Both the position numbers and the translations under genes were made by a program. Positions 27,801 through 39,101 of a stretch of DNA of 60,347 nucleotides are shown here, one piece after another. Under the pieces are notes generated by a model. That model worked only from the letters and a program-made list of their open reading frames with translations, did no database searches and had not been told where the DNA came from. Every line of letters begins with the position of its first letter. Positions within the stretch are counted from its first letter, which is position 1. Source of the DNA: Pilatotrama ljubarskyi (taxonomy: Eukaryota > Basidiomycota > Agaricomycetes > Polyporales > Polyporaceae); NCBI GenBank assembly GCA_022385805.1, contig MU277786.1, positions 1 through 60,347 of the forward strand. Direction: 5' to 3'.

Positions 27801-28970
27801 TTGGGCTCGACCCCGGCATCGACCACTGCTCAGCAATGTCTCTGCTAGATTCTCTTCGCTCGCAAGGGAAGGAGATCGTGTCGTTCACGTCGTTCTGCGG
27901 AGGCTTGCCTGCCCCTGAGCATGCGGACGTTCCGCTTGGTTACAGGTTCAGCTGGAGCCCGAAAGGCGTTTTGAGCGCCGCGTCGAATGCAGCGAGGTTC
28001 AAGCTCTGGGGCAGGGTGAGCTCTCCACCATGTTCTACACCATTGCGATGGGTGGGCTGATGGGTTCTGAATCACACAGGAGTGCGAGATCGACGGGGAT
28101 GAGCTCCTGCGGAGATACTTCCAAGACGTGCCGCTCTCGAACGTGTTGAGATTTGAGGGTCTCGCGAACCGGAACAGCTTGCCGTACGCAGATGTATACG
28201 GGCTCGACGGCGCGCGGACCGTCTTCCGCGGGACGCTGCGCTACCCCGGCTTTGCGGACCTCATGCACGCGTTCAAGGAGATCGGGCTGCTCGAGGCATC
28301 TACGACCGTGCAGCCGGAACAGTGGGACATGCTCGTGCGGCATGCGCTCGAGCGGAAGCTCGGCTCGCTCGTCATGAACGACCCGGCGTCTCTGCGGTCG
28401 GCGCTGGAGAGCGTCGTCCCCGCTGCACAGCGCGAGAACGTCTGGCAGGCACTGCAGTGGCTGGGTATCGTCCCGGTGTCCCTCGCGGAGTATGCGGCGA
28501 ACGCGGGCCCGTACCCTGTGTCGCGCGATCATACTCTGCCGCCGCTGCCCGGGAAGCCTGCTGCGCCGATCGACCTGTTCGCTGCGCTTCTGGCGCATAA
28601 GCTGCGGTACACGCCTGGGGAGCGCGACCTCGTCGTGCTCTCGCATGAGATCGTTGCGCGCTCGAAGGGTGCGAGCGCGAATGAGGAGGAGGAGGTGCAC
28701 ACGTCGTCGCTGATCACGTATGGCACGCCGGAGGCGTCGGCGATGGCGCGGACGGTGGGGATGCCCGTGGCGTTTGCGGCGCTGCAGATTCTGGATGGGG
28801 GCGTGCGCGCGAGGGGCGTGCAGGGCCCGATGGAGAAGGAGGTGTATGTGAATGTGCTGGAGAGGCTGGAGGAGGCGGGGTTGGGGATGAAGGAGAGCGT
28901 GAGGAGGGTGCGTGGGCGGGGAGGGGTTGTTGAGGGGAGTTTGAGAAGGCAGTGGGAGGCGTTGGCGTAG
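24871..28970 (+). CDS. Fused lysine-ketoglutarate reductase / saccharopine dehydrogenase
   Basis: Architecture of alpha-aminoadipic semialdehyde synthase (LKR/SDH), interconverting lysine plus 2-oxoglutarate, saccharopine, and aminoadipate semialdehyde plus glutamate. ATG at 24871 gives [20 protein letters not shown], a convincing mitochondrial presequence. The N-terminal LOR/LKR half has [54 protein letters not shown] and [20 protein letters not shown]. It continues with [39 protein letters not shown] and [16 protein letters not shown]. The C-terminal SDH half has a Rossmann motif [20 protein letters not shown] near 27270, [32 protein letters not shown] and [20 protein letters not shown]. 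It ends [14 protein letters not shown] with TAG at 28968-28970. About nine introns. Yeast uses separate Lys9 and Lys1, so the fusion is notable; whether it degrades or makes lysine cannot be read here. Confidence 0.93.
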
Positions 28971-29178
28971 ATGCGCACCTATAGTATAATCTCCTGTGTA
29001 TAATTATATGAATGGACTCCTGGATCTCTACTACAGACATGCAGATGCTTGCAGCTTTTTTGTAGGTTCGGTGAGAGAAGACTGTGATGGAGTCTTTCTG
29101 GTGCGCTTGCCAAATGCAGCGTCCGGCGCTGCCGGTCCGGGCAGTGGACTTGAACTTGTACCACCACCACCGTTCGCG

Positions 29179-29692
29179 ATGCCTTCGGCACCCACGGACG
29201 GATGGAGCTCGGCGCTGTACGCTCCTTTGCGCCGGCGGATGGTGGAGAACGGTGACTGGGACAGGTGCGCCTCGGCTATTCGAGCGGACTACGGGCTGGA
29301 GAAGTGGCGTTGGACGTGTACTGACCTTCGCGTGCATTGCTAGGATCTCCGCGCGGCTAGCGCGTGAGCTGAACGAGAGCGGGTGGATCGACAGGTTCAG
29401 GGACCTGAGCAAAGGTGCATTGTGGCTTTGGTGTCTAGGTAAATAAGATGTTGACGAGCGTTTTGTTGGCTAGAGATGGCGCGGAGAGCGGAGGCGACTG
29501 GCGGAGTGTCGGTCGAGACGCTCATGACCGAGCTGTGGCCGCAAGCCGAAGGTGAGCAGTGGCCTCGCCCGCCGCATGTATACAGTCTGATACTGAGCTT
29601 ATAATGCACAAGCAGGTGAGGTACCTGTGGGCATAAGGCTGGAGATCATTGGAGTCATTCGCAAGCTGCTAGAGAGGCAGATCGAGTTTTGA
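29179..29692 (+). CDS. SUS1: Sus1/ENY2, SAGA deubiquitinase and TREX-2 subunit
   Basis: Small helical protein that links histone H2B deubiquitination in SAGA to mRNA export through TREX-2. Four exons: 29179-29264, 29344-29414, 29474-29551 and 29616-29692, 312 nt in total (103 residues), each junction in phase. The product reads SALYAPLRRRMVENGDWDR, then ISARLARELNESGWIDRFRD, LSKEMARRAEATGGVSVETL, MTELWPQAEGEVPVG and IRLEIIGVIRKLLERQIEF. These match the five amphipathic helices of the family in order and length (about 95-105 residues). ATG at 29179 is the only one in frame before the domain. Exons are too short for a long-ORF scan to find. Many introns for so small a gene is also seen in other fungi. 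It sits on the same strand as the LKR-SDH gene, 208 bp downstream. Confidence 0.9.
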
Positions 29693-29977
29693 GCGCTGTG
29701 GATTTGGATCTTGTCCATGTTGTTGGTTCGCTCGTCCATAGGAGGCGTGTAATTCTCTTGTATTGTATAGATCTACCTTGTACCGTCGCATGCGACAACC
29801 CATCTCTAACATTATGATGTTGTGTGAGTGAAGCACGGTGACGCTCTATAGACGAGTGATGGAGTTGCCATATTGGGAACGACACTTTGTGGTCTGACTA
29901 GGCGCCCGTGGGTGTCTCTGTCTCCCTCTTCCCGCTCTCCTCAGGCTCTGATTTGGCCTGACCCGTCCTGGCCGCCG

Positions 29978-30757
29978 ATGTTTGCCCGCTCGTGTCGGAG
30001 TGCAGTCTTTACTGTGCAGAGATGTCTACGCTTTAACAGCACGACCGCTATGTACGTCCCACATTCATTCTCTGCAGTGAGAGCAGAGGGCTTGACCGGT
30101 TTCTGACATTGCAGCCCTCCTGCGGCCGGCGCATCCTCCGCAAACACCCCTGCGCCCCAACCACCACAAGCATTGACCGAGCCGGCATATGCTTCGAGCG
30201 TCGTCCACGGGCGCGGCGTGAGGCGACCACACCAGCTTCCCAAAACACACGGCATCCCTGTCGCTACGCTGCACTTCCGCTCCTACCACCCCAAGCTGCT
30301 CGATTTCTTCGTCCACTTCGCAGGCCACGCTGCGTCTGCGCTGGGCATTCCCGCCTCGAGGCCCGTGCACCTGCCCACGCAGCGGCGGCTGTGGACCGTC
30401 ATCCGCGGTCCGTTCGTGCACAAGAAGTCGCAGGAGAACTTTGAGCGACGGACGCACAAGCGCGTCATCAAGGCGTGGGACGCGCACCCGGACGTCGTGG
30501 ACATGCTCGTTCAATACCTCGAGAAGCACCTCGCGGCGGGCGTCGGCATGCGCGCCGTCAAGTGGACGCGCGCCCCGGTCGGCGTGGGCCAGACGACGCT
30601 GGAGGCGGTCATGGGCGGGATGCGGATGGACCAGCAGCTGAGGGCGGAGAAGGTGAAGGCGCTCGGTGAGCAGATCGTCAAGGAGGAGCTCGCCGCTGCC
30701 GCCAGTGCTGCCAAGGAGGGCGCACTGGAGAAGGCGACCCCGGTTGGGTCCTCATAG
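29978..30757 (+). CDS. RSM10: Mitochondrial small ribosomal subunit protein uS10m
   Basis: Component of the mitoribosome small subunit head. Two exons, 29978-30051 and 30115-30757 (717 nt, 238 residues), joined at TTAIPPAAGA. The N-terminus MFARSCRSAVFTVQRCLRFN is rich in Arg and lacks acids, a mitochondrial presequence. The S10 domain reads HGIPVATLHFRSYHPKLLDF and FVHFAGHAASALGIPASRPV. It continues with LPTQRRLWTVIRGPFVHKKS and QENFERRTHKRVIKAWDAHP, then VVDMLVQYLEKHLAAGVGMR; the HKKSQENFERRTHKR core is diagnostic. The C-terminal extension is Ala/Glu/Lys-rich, as in other fungal mitochondrial homologues. The stop is TAG at 30755-30757. It is 285 bp downstream of SUS1 on the same strand. Confidence 0.93.
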
Positions 30758-31038
30758 TCGCTTTGCATTAGACTGCTACGTCCTCGTTCTCATGTTGTCG
30801 AGATAATACACACTCTCCATCTGTGGCCACCCCTGAAGCATCAGAATGTAACTCCCGTACCTCTGAATAATGGAGTAGCACGAGTCGCTGATCCTCCTCC
30901 CAAGCCTCACTCGAAACGCATTTGGACTCTGGGGAGGCCACGTGGGAGGAAATTGCCGCCCGTGTTGGCTCGCGTCTTGCACGCATCGCTCTCTGTCTCC
31001 GACCACCACCACCCCCTCCGCCACACTCTGCGTTCACT

Positions 31039-31879
31039 ATGACCTCGTACGAAAACGACCCGTTCTACCTGAGGTATGAAGAAAGCCCCTAGGCGTGTGC
31101 AGGACTGATGTCTTGCTCACGCCCCCGTTCAGATACTAGTAAGTCTCAGCTCTACTGCCTCTGCGTGAGGGACACGCATGCTGACCGTTCATCAGCACAG
31201 GACACTCTGGAAAGCACGGCCACGAGTTCTTGGAGTTCGAGTACTCGCACGGTCGCCTGCGGTATGCGAACAACTCGAATTACCGGAACGACAGCTTGAT
31301 TCGCAAAGAGAGTGAGCGTCGCGCTTCCGTTGGCGGAAAGAGAGCAACCTTCAGGGAAGAGCCTACCGACTGATTGGTTGTTCTGGATAGTGTGGGTCGG
31401 CCCGCTGGTCGTGAAGGAGCTCAAGCGCATAATCGAGTCGAGCGAGATCACCAAGTGCGTACCTATGCATCTCGCGTCGGCGAACTCCCATACTGAAAAC
31501 ACTCTACTGCGCGCTACAGGGAAGACGACACGAACTGGCCAAAGAAGAACATTGTCGGCAAGCAGGAGCTCGAGATCCGCATCGGCAACGACCACATTGC
31601 TTTTGAGGTGCGCATCCAACTTCACGGAACCGTTGCCATGCGTACTGAACCGGTTGTACGCTCTACATTAGACCGCGAAAATCGGCTCTCTAGTCGACAT
31701 CCAGGATAGCGAGGACCCAGAAGGCTTGCGTGTCTTCTACTACCTTGTGCAGGACTTGAAGGTGGGTTACCCACATGGCAGCACGCCTCCCTCATCTCAG
31801 CATGCTGACGTGTGCCGTGGACTTGCAGTGCTTGATCTTCTCCCTCATCTCCCTCCACTTCAAGATCAAGCCTATCTAA
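31039..31879 (+). CDS. MAGO: Mago nashi homologue, exon-junction complex core
   Basis: Partner of Y14 in the exon-junction complex, acting on spliced mRNA in the nucleus and cytoplasm. Seven exons, all phases consistent: 31039-31073, 31133-31138, 31196-31311, 31391-31454, 31520-31607, 31672-31761 and 31829-31879; 450 nt, 149 residues, the normal family length. The product contains [106 protein letters not shown] and [16 protein letters not shown]. Exon 2 is only six nucleotides (ATACTA) and supplies one Tyr codon plus split codons of its neighbours. Conservation of the flanking residues makes this join very firm. A protein involved in marking splice junctions being itself dependent on a microexon is curious but may be chance. 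Confidence 0.95.
31133..31138 (+). other. MAGO: 6-nt microexon of MAGO
   Basis: ATACTA lies between the acceptor AG at 31131-31132 and the donor GT at 31139-31140. Including it restores R-Y-Y before TGHSGKHG and keeps the frame; skipping it would remove two residues without changing frame. Confidence 0.88.
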
Positions 31880-32192
31880 GTAATGTTTGTACAATCTTGT
31901 CGCCTCACGGGCGGTCTGGAGGCGCTCCGATGCTTTCCCGGTGGATAGTGTAATTGCTCATCAATGCAAGTCAGTTCTTATGCTTTCCTACTTTATGCTA
32001 CGTGCCTGAGAGGACCAGATGGGTCGAATTCCGACGAATAGGCTGTCTTTTTTGTTATGCACTCCAGATGCGGTATTTCATAGACAGCTAAGTAAGCTAA
32101 TATGTCTGTAATTATACCGTCCACACGCCACCAAGGCCACAGGTTCACTATTGGTTCACTCGGGCAAGAGTTCAAGGCATTTGGCGTGGGAC

Positions 32193-33364
32193 CTATGAAT
32201 GTGCGGCGCTAGGATGTTTGCAGTCAGCGTTTCTGAATGTCTCGAAAGAGTGGTTCGCAGGTGCAGCGTGACCTACCCGACTTCCCAGAGCGCATCGCTT
32301 GGGATGCAGAGGCCCTCGGACATGACAGGCTGTACAGGCGGGAAGCACGCATTGCCGGACGCCGAAGCGACTTGGGCCTGCATTCAGAGGGGTGAGTTCG
32401 GTCAGCGGATCTGGCGTGAACATGCTGGGACGTACGAGGGAGAGCCAGCAGTATTCGAGTGGGATGGGTCCAACGTTCTCAAAGAAGAAGCGGCAGGTAC
32501 CGAAGGTGATCGTCTGGACGTGGTTCGGCTCAACGTCGAAGGTCGGCGCTGTCGACGCGAGTGAGGTTAGCCCATAGCTCGGAGGGATCATGAGGAGGGA
32601 AGAGCGGGATGAACGTACGAATCTGTCCGTTGAGGATGGTGATGGAATCTACGAGGGTAGCGCAATCCTCGCTGTCCGGCGGGAGGCGGCCGGAGTCTCC
32701 ACACACAGTGGTACCTGCAGGATGCGTTCCGATGAACGTCAGACGTTGTTCCTTTATAGGGCCGACGAAGAAAGGGTACTGACAGATCTCATTGCACACG
32801 TTCGTAAAGGTCGAGCTCGGGCTCGCCGCAGAGACCGTCTCGGTGACGGTCACCGTCGCAGTGTCGGTGAAGCTCTCGATGACCGTCGTGGCGCTCGTCG
32901 CCGTCTCGGTCGCCGTCTCGGTATCTGTCAACGTGGCGGTCGCAGTTGATATGGCGGTCACCGTCGCCGTCGCCGTCGATACATGCGTGACCGTGGCGGT
33001 GGTGTGCTTGGGCGGCGGTGGCGGATGCGGGAAAAACCACCAGAGAAGGCGGCCGAGGAGGCCTAGGAGCCCGCCGCCGTGGGCTTGCACGAAGGGCGAA
33101 ACGGGCGCGCAGGAGAACTTGGTGAGCTCGAGCGTTGCGGACCCTGCGACGAAGGTGGATGTCGATACAACGGTGGCACCGTCACAGACGGATCCCGAGG
33201 TGCCGTTCGTATCCTGCCGGACTACGAAAGAAGAAGGTATCAGCCATCTATCAGGTGGTGTGCTGTGGGATTGGAAACGACGTACCACGTATGTGGGGCG
33301 TGTTGAGCGCGGAGGTGCTCACTACGGTCGCCAGGAGAAAGAGGAGAACGGAGGATGACTTCAT
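32193..33364 (-). CDS. Secreted Cys-containing protein with Thr/Val/Ala mucin-like tract
   Basis: Family not recognised. ATG at 33364-33362 starts a signal peptide MKSSSVLLFLLATVVSTSAL in a short first exon; a phase-1 intron follows. The mature part has TNGTSGSVCDGATVVSTSTF, KFSCAPVS, a Gly/Leu/Trp segment and Pro run, then about 55 residues of TATVT-type repeats that should be O-glycosylated. After these come a Cys-rich module FTNVCNEICQYPFF, HPAGTTVCGDSGRLPPDSED, CATLVDSITILNGQI, TITFGTCRFFFENVG, LEYCWLSL and SEGLCIPSDALWEVG. The end is NADCKHPSAAHS with TAG at 32195-32193. A TATA box sits 82 bp upstream of the ATG. It is likely a cell-wall or extracellular protein; no catalytic motif is seen. 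A related gene lies 2.5 kb upstream on the same strand. Confidence 0.8.
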
Positions 33365-35906
33365 CTTGGCTGGTCTCTGGTCCTCTGGTCGATACACTGG
33401 GGTGAACACTGTCGTGCCTGTCCCACTACTGTTCGTTCTGCTCTGCTTTTATATTCGGGTTCCTGGTGCGCTCACTTCGTCCTGGGAGTCCACCATCGCT
33501 GCTGATACAGACGGCACGCATCGCAGCAACTGTATGGTCCTACGCCTGACGTGCGGATTGGACGGCTCCGACCCGTCCACCGGCCTGTCTTGTCCTGTCT
33601 GAATCACGACAGGCCGACGGTGCATCTAGGTCCTGAGATCCCGCTGGACTATTCAGGACATGGAGAACGAGCCCACGACACATCACATCGCATTTGGAGT
33701 CGTGCAGGGAATATGCTTGCGGAGTGCAGCCGTTAAGGCACTCGGTCCATTGCCATCTTGCGGCCGAGTTCCAAGGAACGCCAAGACTACGCTGCCGAAT
33801 GCAGGGATGTTGCTGAAATAACGGCGCGGTGAGTAATGCGGAGTAAAGCTCGCGCCGAAGGGAGAGAGCGCACAGTTGGTAAGGCACGCATGCTGCCTTC
33901 CGCGATTGAAATCCTCGTGAGCGGTCGGCATTAGGCTCAAGGAAAGTGATGTCCGACGAACCCGTTAGCTTCCAAGTCCAGACAGCGTCACGGAGGCGTG
34001 GTGGTATGCGGAAGAGGATGATGCTTGTGACAGGCACCATGGCCCCGGACAGCCTTGGTTCAGCCAGTGAGGGAAGAGAAAACGGCGGTGTGAGCGACGG
34101 TCTAGCCCGCTGAGAAGTAGTATGAGTCACGGGAGGAACGCCTGCGGAGAGGCCGCTCGGGAGACAGCCCGTGCCGCACTCACTGCGGCAGGAAGCCTCA
34201 TCTTCGAGTGGAGTAGGGCCGCGGTTGGCAGTCTAGGCAGAGATGTAGTCTAGTACCGAGGTCCGCGTGGTCGTGGATACGAGGAACGGCCCGGAAAGAG
34301 TTGAAGGATACGAACCTGCGAGTGTCGTGGAATACAGTAACATACAGAAGATGAATTCGCGTCGCTGGCAAGTTCAACCTGTGACCAAAAACTTTTACAC
34401 GTTTGCTACGCCGTGTGCCGACCTGAGTGGCACACGATGGACGGCATCAGTTATGTGTTCTCAACTGCCAGGATCGACGACACGAAATCGCGGTACGTAC
34501 GTGTCTGGAGGACCATTCCGGCATTAGCCAACCATGATGGGGTTTGAACGATGTCCATCGAAGGAACATGGCCTGGACTGATGCCGCTGGGAAATTCCAG
34601 CATTAAGCTCATCTTACTCTCATCGGCAAGCCGACCCGGCAGGTCTCCTGATGAAGGACAAGCGCGAGCGAGCATTCCGAAAAACGTCCAAAATGAAAGC
34701 CACGCACGTAGGCGGTCTAGAGAAGGCGTCCGAGATGCGTGGTTCACAGGCACGGTTGACATCGGCGTAAGCACCGGCCCCTTGCAGGAAGGGCGCGGTG
34801 ATACAATTTGGCGGGAATCAGCATGATTATCGCCGAAGCGACATGTGCAGTGAACATGGCGGGTGATGCGTTTGCAAGTCCGACTGCGGCTTGAAGGGAG
34901 GCCTCCAGAGTCCATGGACAGGGTGGAGACAGTCGCGCGCGCATGCAGGCTGACTCGGAGGTGGATGTCGAGTGATCATTCTGTGAGGGCCCGAACGCTG
35001 TGCCTGCGGACCCAAGACGATGATAGATGGTGGCGATGTCTGTCTGAGCGGTGTGGTAGGAGTTTCAAGTTCGGAAGGCGTCGAAGGGAAGATGTATAGA
35101 TCGACGTACTGGATGTGGAGGTGCCAGTGGGCAGCGCGGACTCGGAGAGCCGATGTACAGCTGGCGTAGCGCGTGAGTGATGGAGAAACTTGAAGGACGC
35201 CTGCACCCGCAACGGCCAGCGCATTGATTTTACGACTGGAATCAACCGCTCAATATTAAAACAGATTACCAATCCGAGTAAAAGGTCGATGAGGGCAGCG
35301 TAGGAGCAACGAGACACGAACCCGAACTGCGACGAGGTCCGCTGAAAACGGCGGAACTGCGAAGGCTCCGTAGCAGTCACTTGAACAGAATGGACGAGGT
35401 TCTCCAGCATGAGACATGTTGGGGGTCACATCCTTCTCGCAGGTGCACTGGGAGATCAGATGGGGAGAAGGGAGGAGAGTACCAAGTAGTAGACCTAAGG
35501 AATAGGAGTGAGACGAAGTTGAGAGGTGCTGTGAGGGACACGGGTGCTCATGTCACTACTTTGGACTTCCTGATGCTCCACTCGGACAGCGTCGTGTAGT
35601 GTATGCAATACAGTACTTAGTCGTGACTGCACCAGCTTGTCCAAACGCAAATCTTGAGCTCATTTGCGTTGACGTCGACGATCTCGCGCAGGACAACCTG
35701 AGGCGCTTGTCACCGATAGAGCATATGTAATCTGAGGAGCAGTTGGATATTCGCCTATATTCAATTCATGCCAACACCAACAACACCGATACCCGTAGGG
35801 ACAGCCAGGCGGTTCGATCATATCCGAACGGACAGGGTGGGCTGCCAGTCTAGGACGTACCACCACGATTCTCACCTCAGGGCTTGAACAGCTGTTGTAC
35901 AGGCAT
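33365..35906. other. Unexplained 2.5-kb stretch between secreted paralogues
   Basis: Holds the promoter of the first paralogue at its left end and otherwise only discontinuous minus-strand open frames: 34130-33540, 34915-34451 and 35410-34976. One segment, YAALIDLLLGLVICFNIERL, could be a membrane helix, and LRAWLSFWTFFGMLARA is also hydrophobic. I could not chain them into a recognisable protein. A decayed or highly spliced gene is possible. Confidence 0.35.
33446..33453 (-). promoter_or_regulatory. TATA box of the secreted Thr-rich gene
   Basis: TATAAAAG on the minus strand, 82 bp upstream of the ATG at 33364, with a pyrimidine-rich leader between. Confidence 0.65.
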
Positions 35907-36895
35907 CTAAGAGTGCGCGACCCTAACGGAGAAGTGAGCCAAACTGGATAGACGGAGGAATGCTTTCTCATGGACACTTACCCAACGCGCCAAGACGCGT
36001 CCGGAGCGACACAGAGACCCTCCGAGTTCACAGGCTGCACCGGCGGGAGGCAAGCACTGGCGGCTGCGCTCGCGGTTTGACCCTGGGACGATATGATACG
36101 TTAGCTCCGCCGGAAACGATTTCTGCCCACGGGTAGTACTCACGAAGGCGAGCCAACAGTTAGACATCGGGAACGGCGAGAAGTTCTGGAAGAAGAACCG
36201 GCACGTCCCGAACGCGAGCGTCTGGACATGGCCAGAGTCCACCGAGAATGACGGCGCTGCAGGGAGTATGAGGATGCAGACAAGGAAGTGCGGAGCCTGC
36301 AGGACGCACAGATCGAACCGTTCAAGATAGTGATGGCGTCCATGATCGTCGCGCAGTCTTCTGTGGTGGGAGGTAGGTTTCCGCTGTCACCGCACACGTT
36401 AGAGCCTGTCGGTCTTGTCAGTAAGATTTCCCTGTCACAAATCAGATAGAAGACTTGCATATCTCGCCGCAAACGTTCACGGTGGGAATGGCCGGCGCAG
36501 CAGACACGATGGAGGTCGGGACGGCGACGAATGATGTCGGGACAGTGACGAGGGAAGTCGCGACGGGATCGAGCGAAACTGTTACGGCCGGTCAGCTTTA
36601 CTAGCCTCTGGAGGGCGTGACGAGCGAAAGAATGACCATCATTGGCATGGGCCGACGCGCCGCACGAGAAAGTCGTCAGTTCGACATTTTTGCCGTTGAC
36701 GACGATGCTAGAGGTCGAAATTGCCTGAGCTCCGACGCACACAGCACTGTCAGCACGCGCTGTCGGGATCATGGTGGAGTGTGAGTTGGGGCGCTGGACG
36801 TGTACACTGTACGCGATAATTTGCTTACGAGGAAGAAGGGCGTAACTGCCCGCGGCGATAGCGCAGATGGAGAGCAGAGTAGCAAAGGTCCTCAT
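35907..36895 (-). CDS. Paralogue of the secreted Cys/Thr-rich protein, possibly frameshifted
   Basis: Clear relative of the gene at 32193-33364, with the same plan. ATG at 36895-36893 begins a signal peptide MRTFATLLSICAIAAGSYAL, followed by an intron at the same place. Then come RADSAVCVGAQAISTSSIVV, NGKNVELTTFSCGASAHAN, a Val/Thr tract (LVTVPTSFVAVPTSIVSAAP), TVNVCGEICKSS, GSNVCGDSGNLPPTTEDC and ATIMDAITILNGSI. The end has QTLAFGTCRFFFQNFSP, NCWLAF, PPVQPVNSEGLCVAPDASW and a last exon ending VAHS with TAG at 35909-35907. The mucin tract is shorter and lies in a different frame from SCGASAHANDG before it and from NVCGDSGN after it. I found no intron of normal size to explain the first shift, so it may be a pseudogene or misassembled. 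A weak TATA-like GATAAAAG lies at 37012-37019. Confidence 0.65.
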
Positions 36896-39101
36896 CCTGT
36901 CTTTCGGGTCGGTGATGGCCAGTCCTCGGTGCTGTTAGAAGCGCTGATGCAAGAGACCTCCACTGGGGGTACGCTGACGATGCGAGGCACGACACACAGG
37001 CCTTTTATCCTTCGTAGCGCGTCATGTGCATCCGCCGGAATAGGCAGAGGAAGAGAAGTGCCGTCCAGAGCGAAGGAGCGAGAACGAGGCTGGCGTGCGT
37101 TCGTGCCGAGAACTATGGCCGAACGCAAGGCTCCGGCACACGGGACGTGCAGAGGTAGACGATGAGCGGTAGAGAGGTGGTGAGCATGCGCCCATCGGCC
37201 TGGGTCAGGGCCAGGAGACGAGGGCCGCGGAGCAGCGTAATGGCATCGAGGCACGACAACGGCAGCACTGTTGCTCAATAGCAGATGGCTGCGGCCAGGT
37301 GTGAATCGAGCAGGCGTAATGCAGATTGCGCGCAGGACAAGTACACCCGCGCAAGGTACGGCCACTGAACGTGGTGCTTGATGTGCCTGTCCGGAAGTTT
37401 GTCTCGTGCGGAGCGGACGTCGTACCGGTGCTGGGCCGCCGCGGAAGATAAAAAGCCAGGTCGATGCAGCCGTGATCTGGGAGTATTGGAGGCGTTTACG
37501 ACGCCCCAAGGCCGTACCGTAGTTCGACATCCTAGCGAGTGAACCGTCTCGTACCTGGATAACACATCAGAGAACGCCGTGTCAAATAGAGGAGTCTGGG
37601 TAGCGAGATGGAGCTCAAACTAACGTAGAGAGTCATGCAAAAGAATGCTGGAACGTACCAGACGCCGTGCTGGTGACAGAAGCGGGGTTCGCTGGAGATC
37701 ATTCTGCATGAATGGTCACTCATGATCACCTTCAGAATGGGGCGACGTGGACGAGAGTGCACCAGGCTCCAGAGATGGAGCGCGGCTTGCTGCCTGGGAC
37801 GTGAGACAAGAAGCACAAGGGGAAGGCCAGGACAGATGCAAGAAGGACAAAGAAGGCTTGCCGGCCGGTAATACCGAGTAGCGGACATTGTACTTGCGAC
37901 GAGTTGGACGTGATGATATCGTCTAATCGGCGGCGGTCTTGTCCAGGTTTACACTGAGAAGCCAACTTGTGAGGGCGGCATCAGAGGCTTATGGGCACTC
38001 GGTGGGGAATGCGCCGATCGGGAGGCTAATATATGGCGGCTAAGTCTTGGATGTGAGCAAATCGCGAAGAATCTTGGAGACAGGAAGAGTATGTAGTGTC
38101 GCAGGGCAGCCGCGCAGCGGGGTGTTCCTGCGATGCGCGCGGAACAACGGTCAGCGATAACTGTCGGGCACCGAGGAACACGTACGAGGCTGCACACACA
38201 TCAGACGTCAGTTCCGTGATGCAACGTATACCGGTTGGTGGACAGGCGAGTTTCAGTGTCTGACGTAGAGGCCACCTTGGAACCGCAAGCTAGCGCCTGG
38301 AAACGGATAATGCTTTGTTGTCGGTCTAGACATATGCTGCTTCAGGAGTGCGAAGAGCACCGGACGGCTGCTCCTGGCCGTAAGGCACAGAGCCTCATAT
38401 ATAAATGCGCAGTGATTGGTCATGACCGGAAAGTCCGCTCGACGATTACCAGCTATGCGCCACAACGCGGCCGTGTGAGCGCTTCACGCGCGGTGGGAAG
38501 CACGGAGGAGATGCCACGCCATAGGGCGCAGAGCAAGAGCCAGAAGACTCGGGCCACGGCGGCTGAACTGCAAGCTGAGCACGAATGTGCGCGCTGAGGA
38601 ATGCACCAGTGACAAGCGTGGAATGAGATGGAAGGTGACAGGAGTGAGCGATCACGACTCACACGACGACGCGTCTCCAGCTTCTCCGGTGGCTGAGATA
38701 GTGCAGTTACTCGCACCGTCGTCGAAGAGCCACAAGTCTATTTGAAGCCAGCTGTCCCGGTGATCCGAGCGGAAAACATGACATGGAGTTTGTCCTGGTT
38801 CACTTCTTCCGTGCCCACAGGAGAGCTGCAAAGCACATACGAACTGATGAGCATTCGATGATAGCCGTAGTCGAAGGACGTAGAAGGCGAACAGACGGAA
38901 ACCAATGGAACTCACATTGCGCCCAACCCCACCACGCCGCATCTTCTCCTCGTTCCCTCGTAATATCGCTCCCAGATGTCCGTTTTATGTCCGTTCACAT
39001 ACGCTGAGCATCAGGATAACACGCTCCGGGTTGGTCCTATAGTACATTCCATACATTTCACAGGGTATTGTAAACTTCTCGCCTTCTACTCAGGCTTCCC
39101 T
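36896..39101. other. Intergenic, no supported gene
   Basis: About 2.2 kb with only short overlapping open frames on both strands and no family motif. The left end carries the TATA-like GATAAAAG (37012-37019, minus) of the secreted paralogue. Small secreted or pheromone-type genes below my detection limit cannot be excluded. Confidence 0.4.

Noticed and set aside
28979..29446. Longer open frames over the SUS1 5' exons, on both strands
   Set aside because: They are shadows; the four short SUS1 exons join in phase to a full-length family member.
33540..34130. Cys-containing minus-strand frame (ECLNGCTPQAYSLHDSKC) as a WSC-type secreted domain
   Set aside because: Cys spacing does not fit a WSC domain, no signal peptide is present and the frame has no support on either side.
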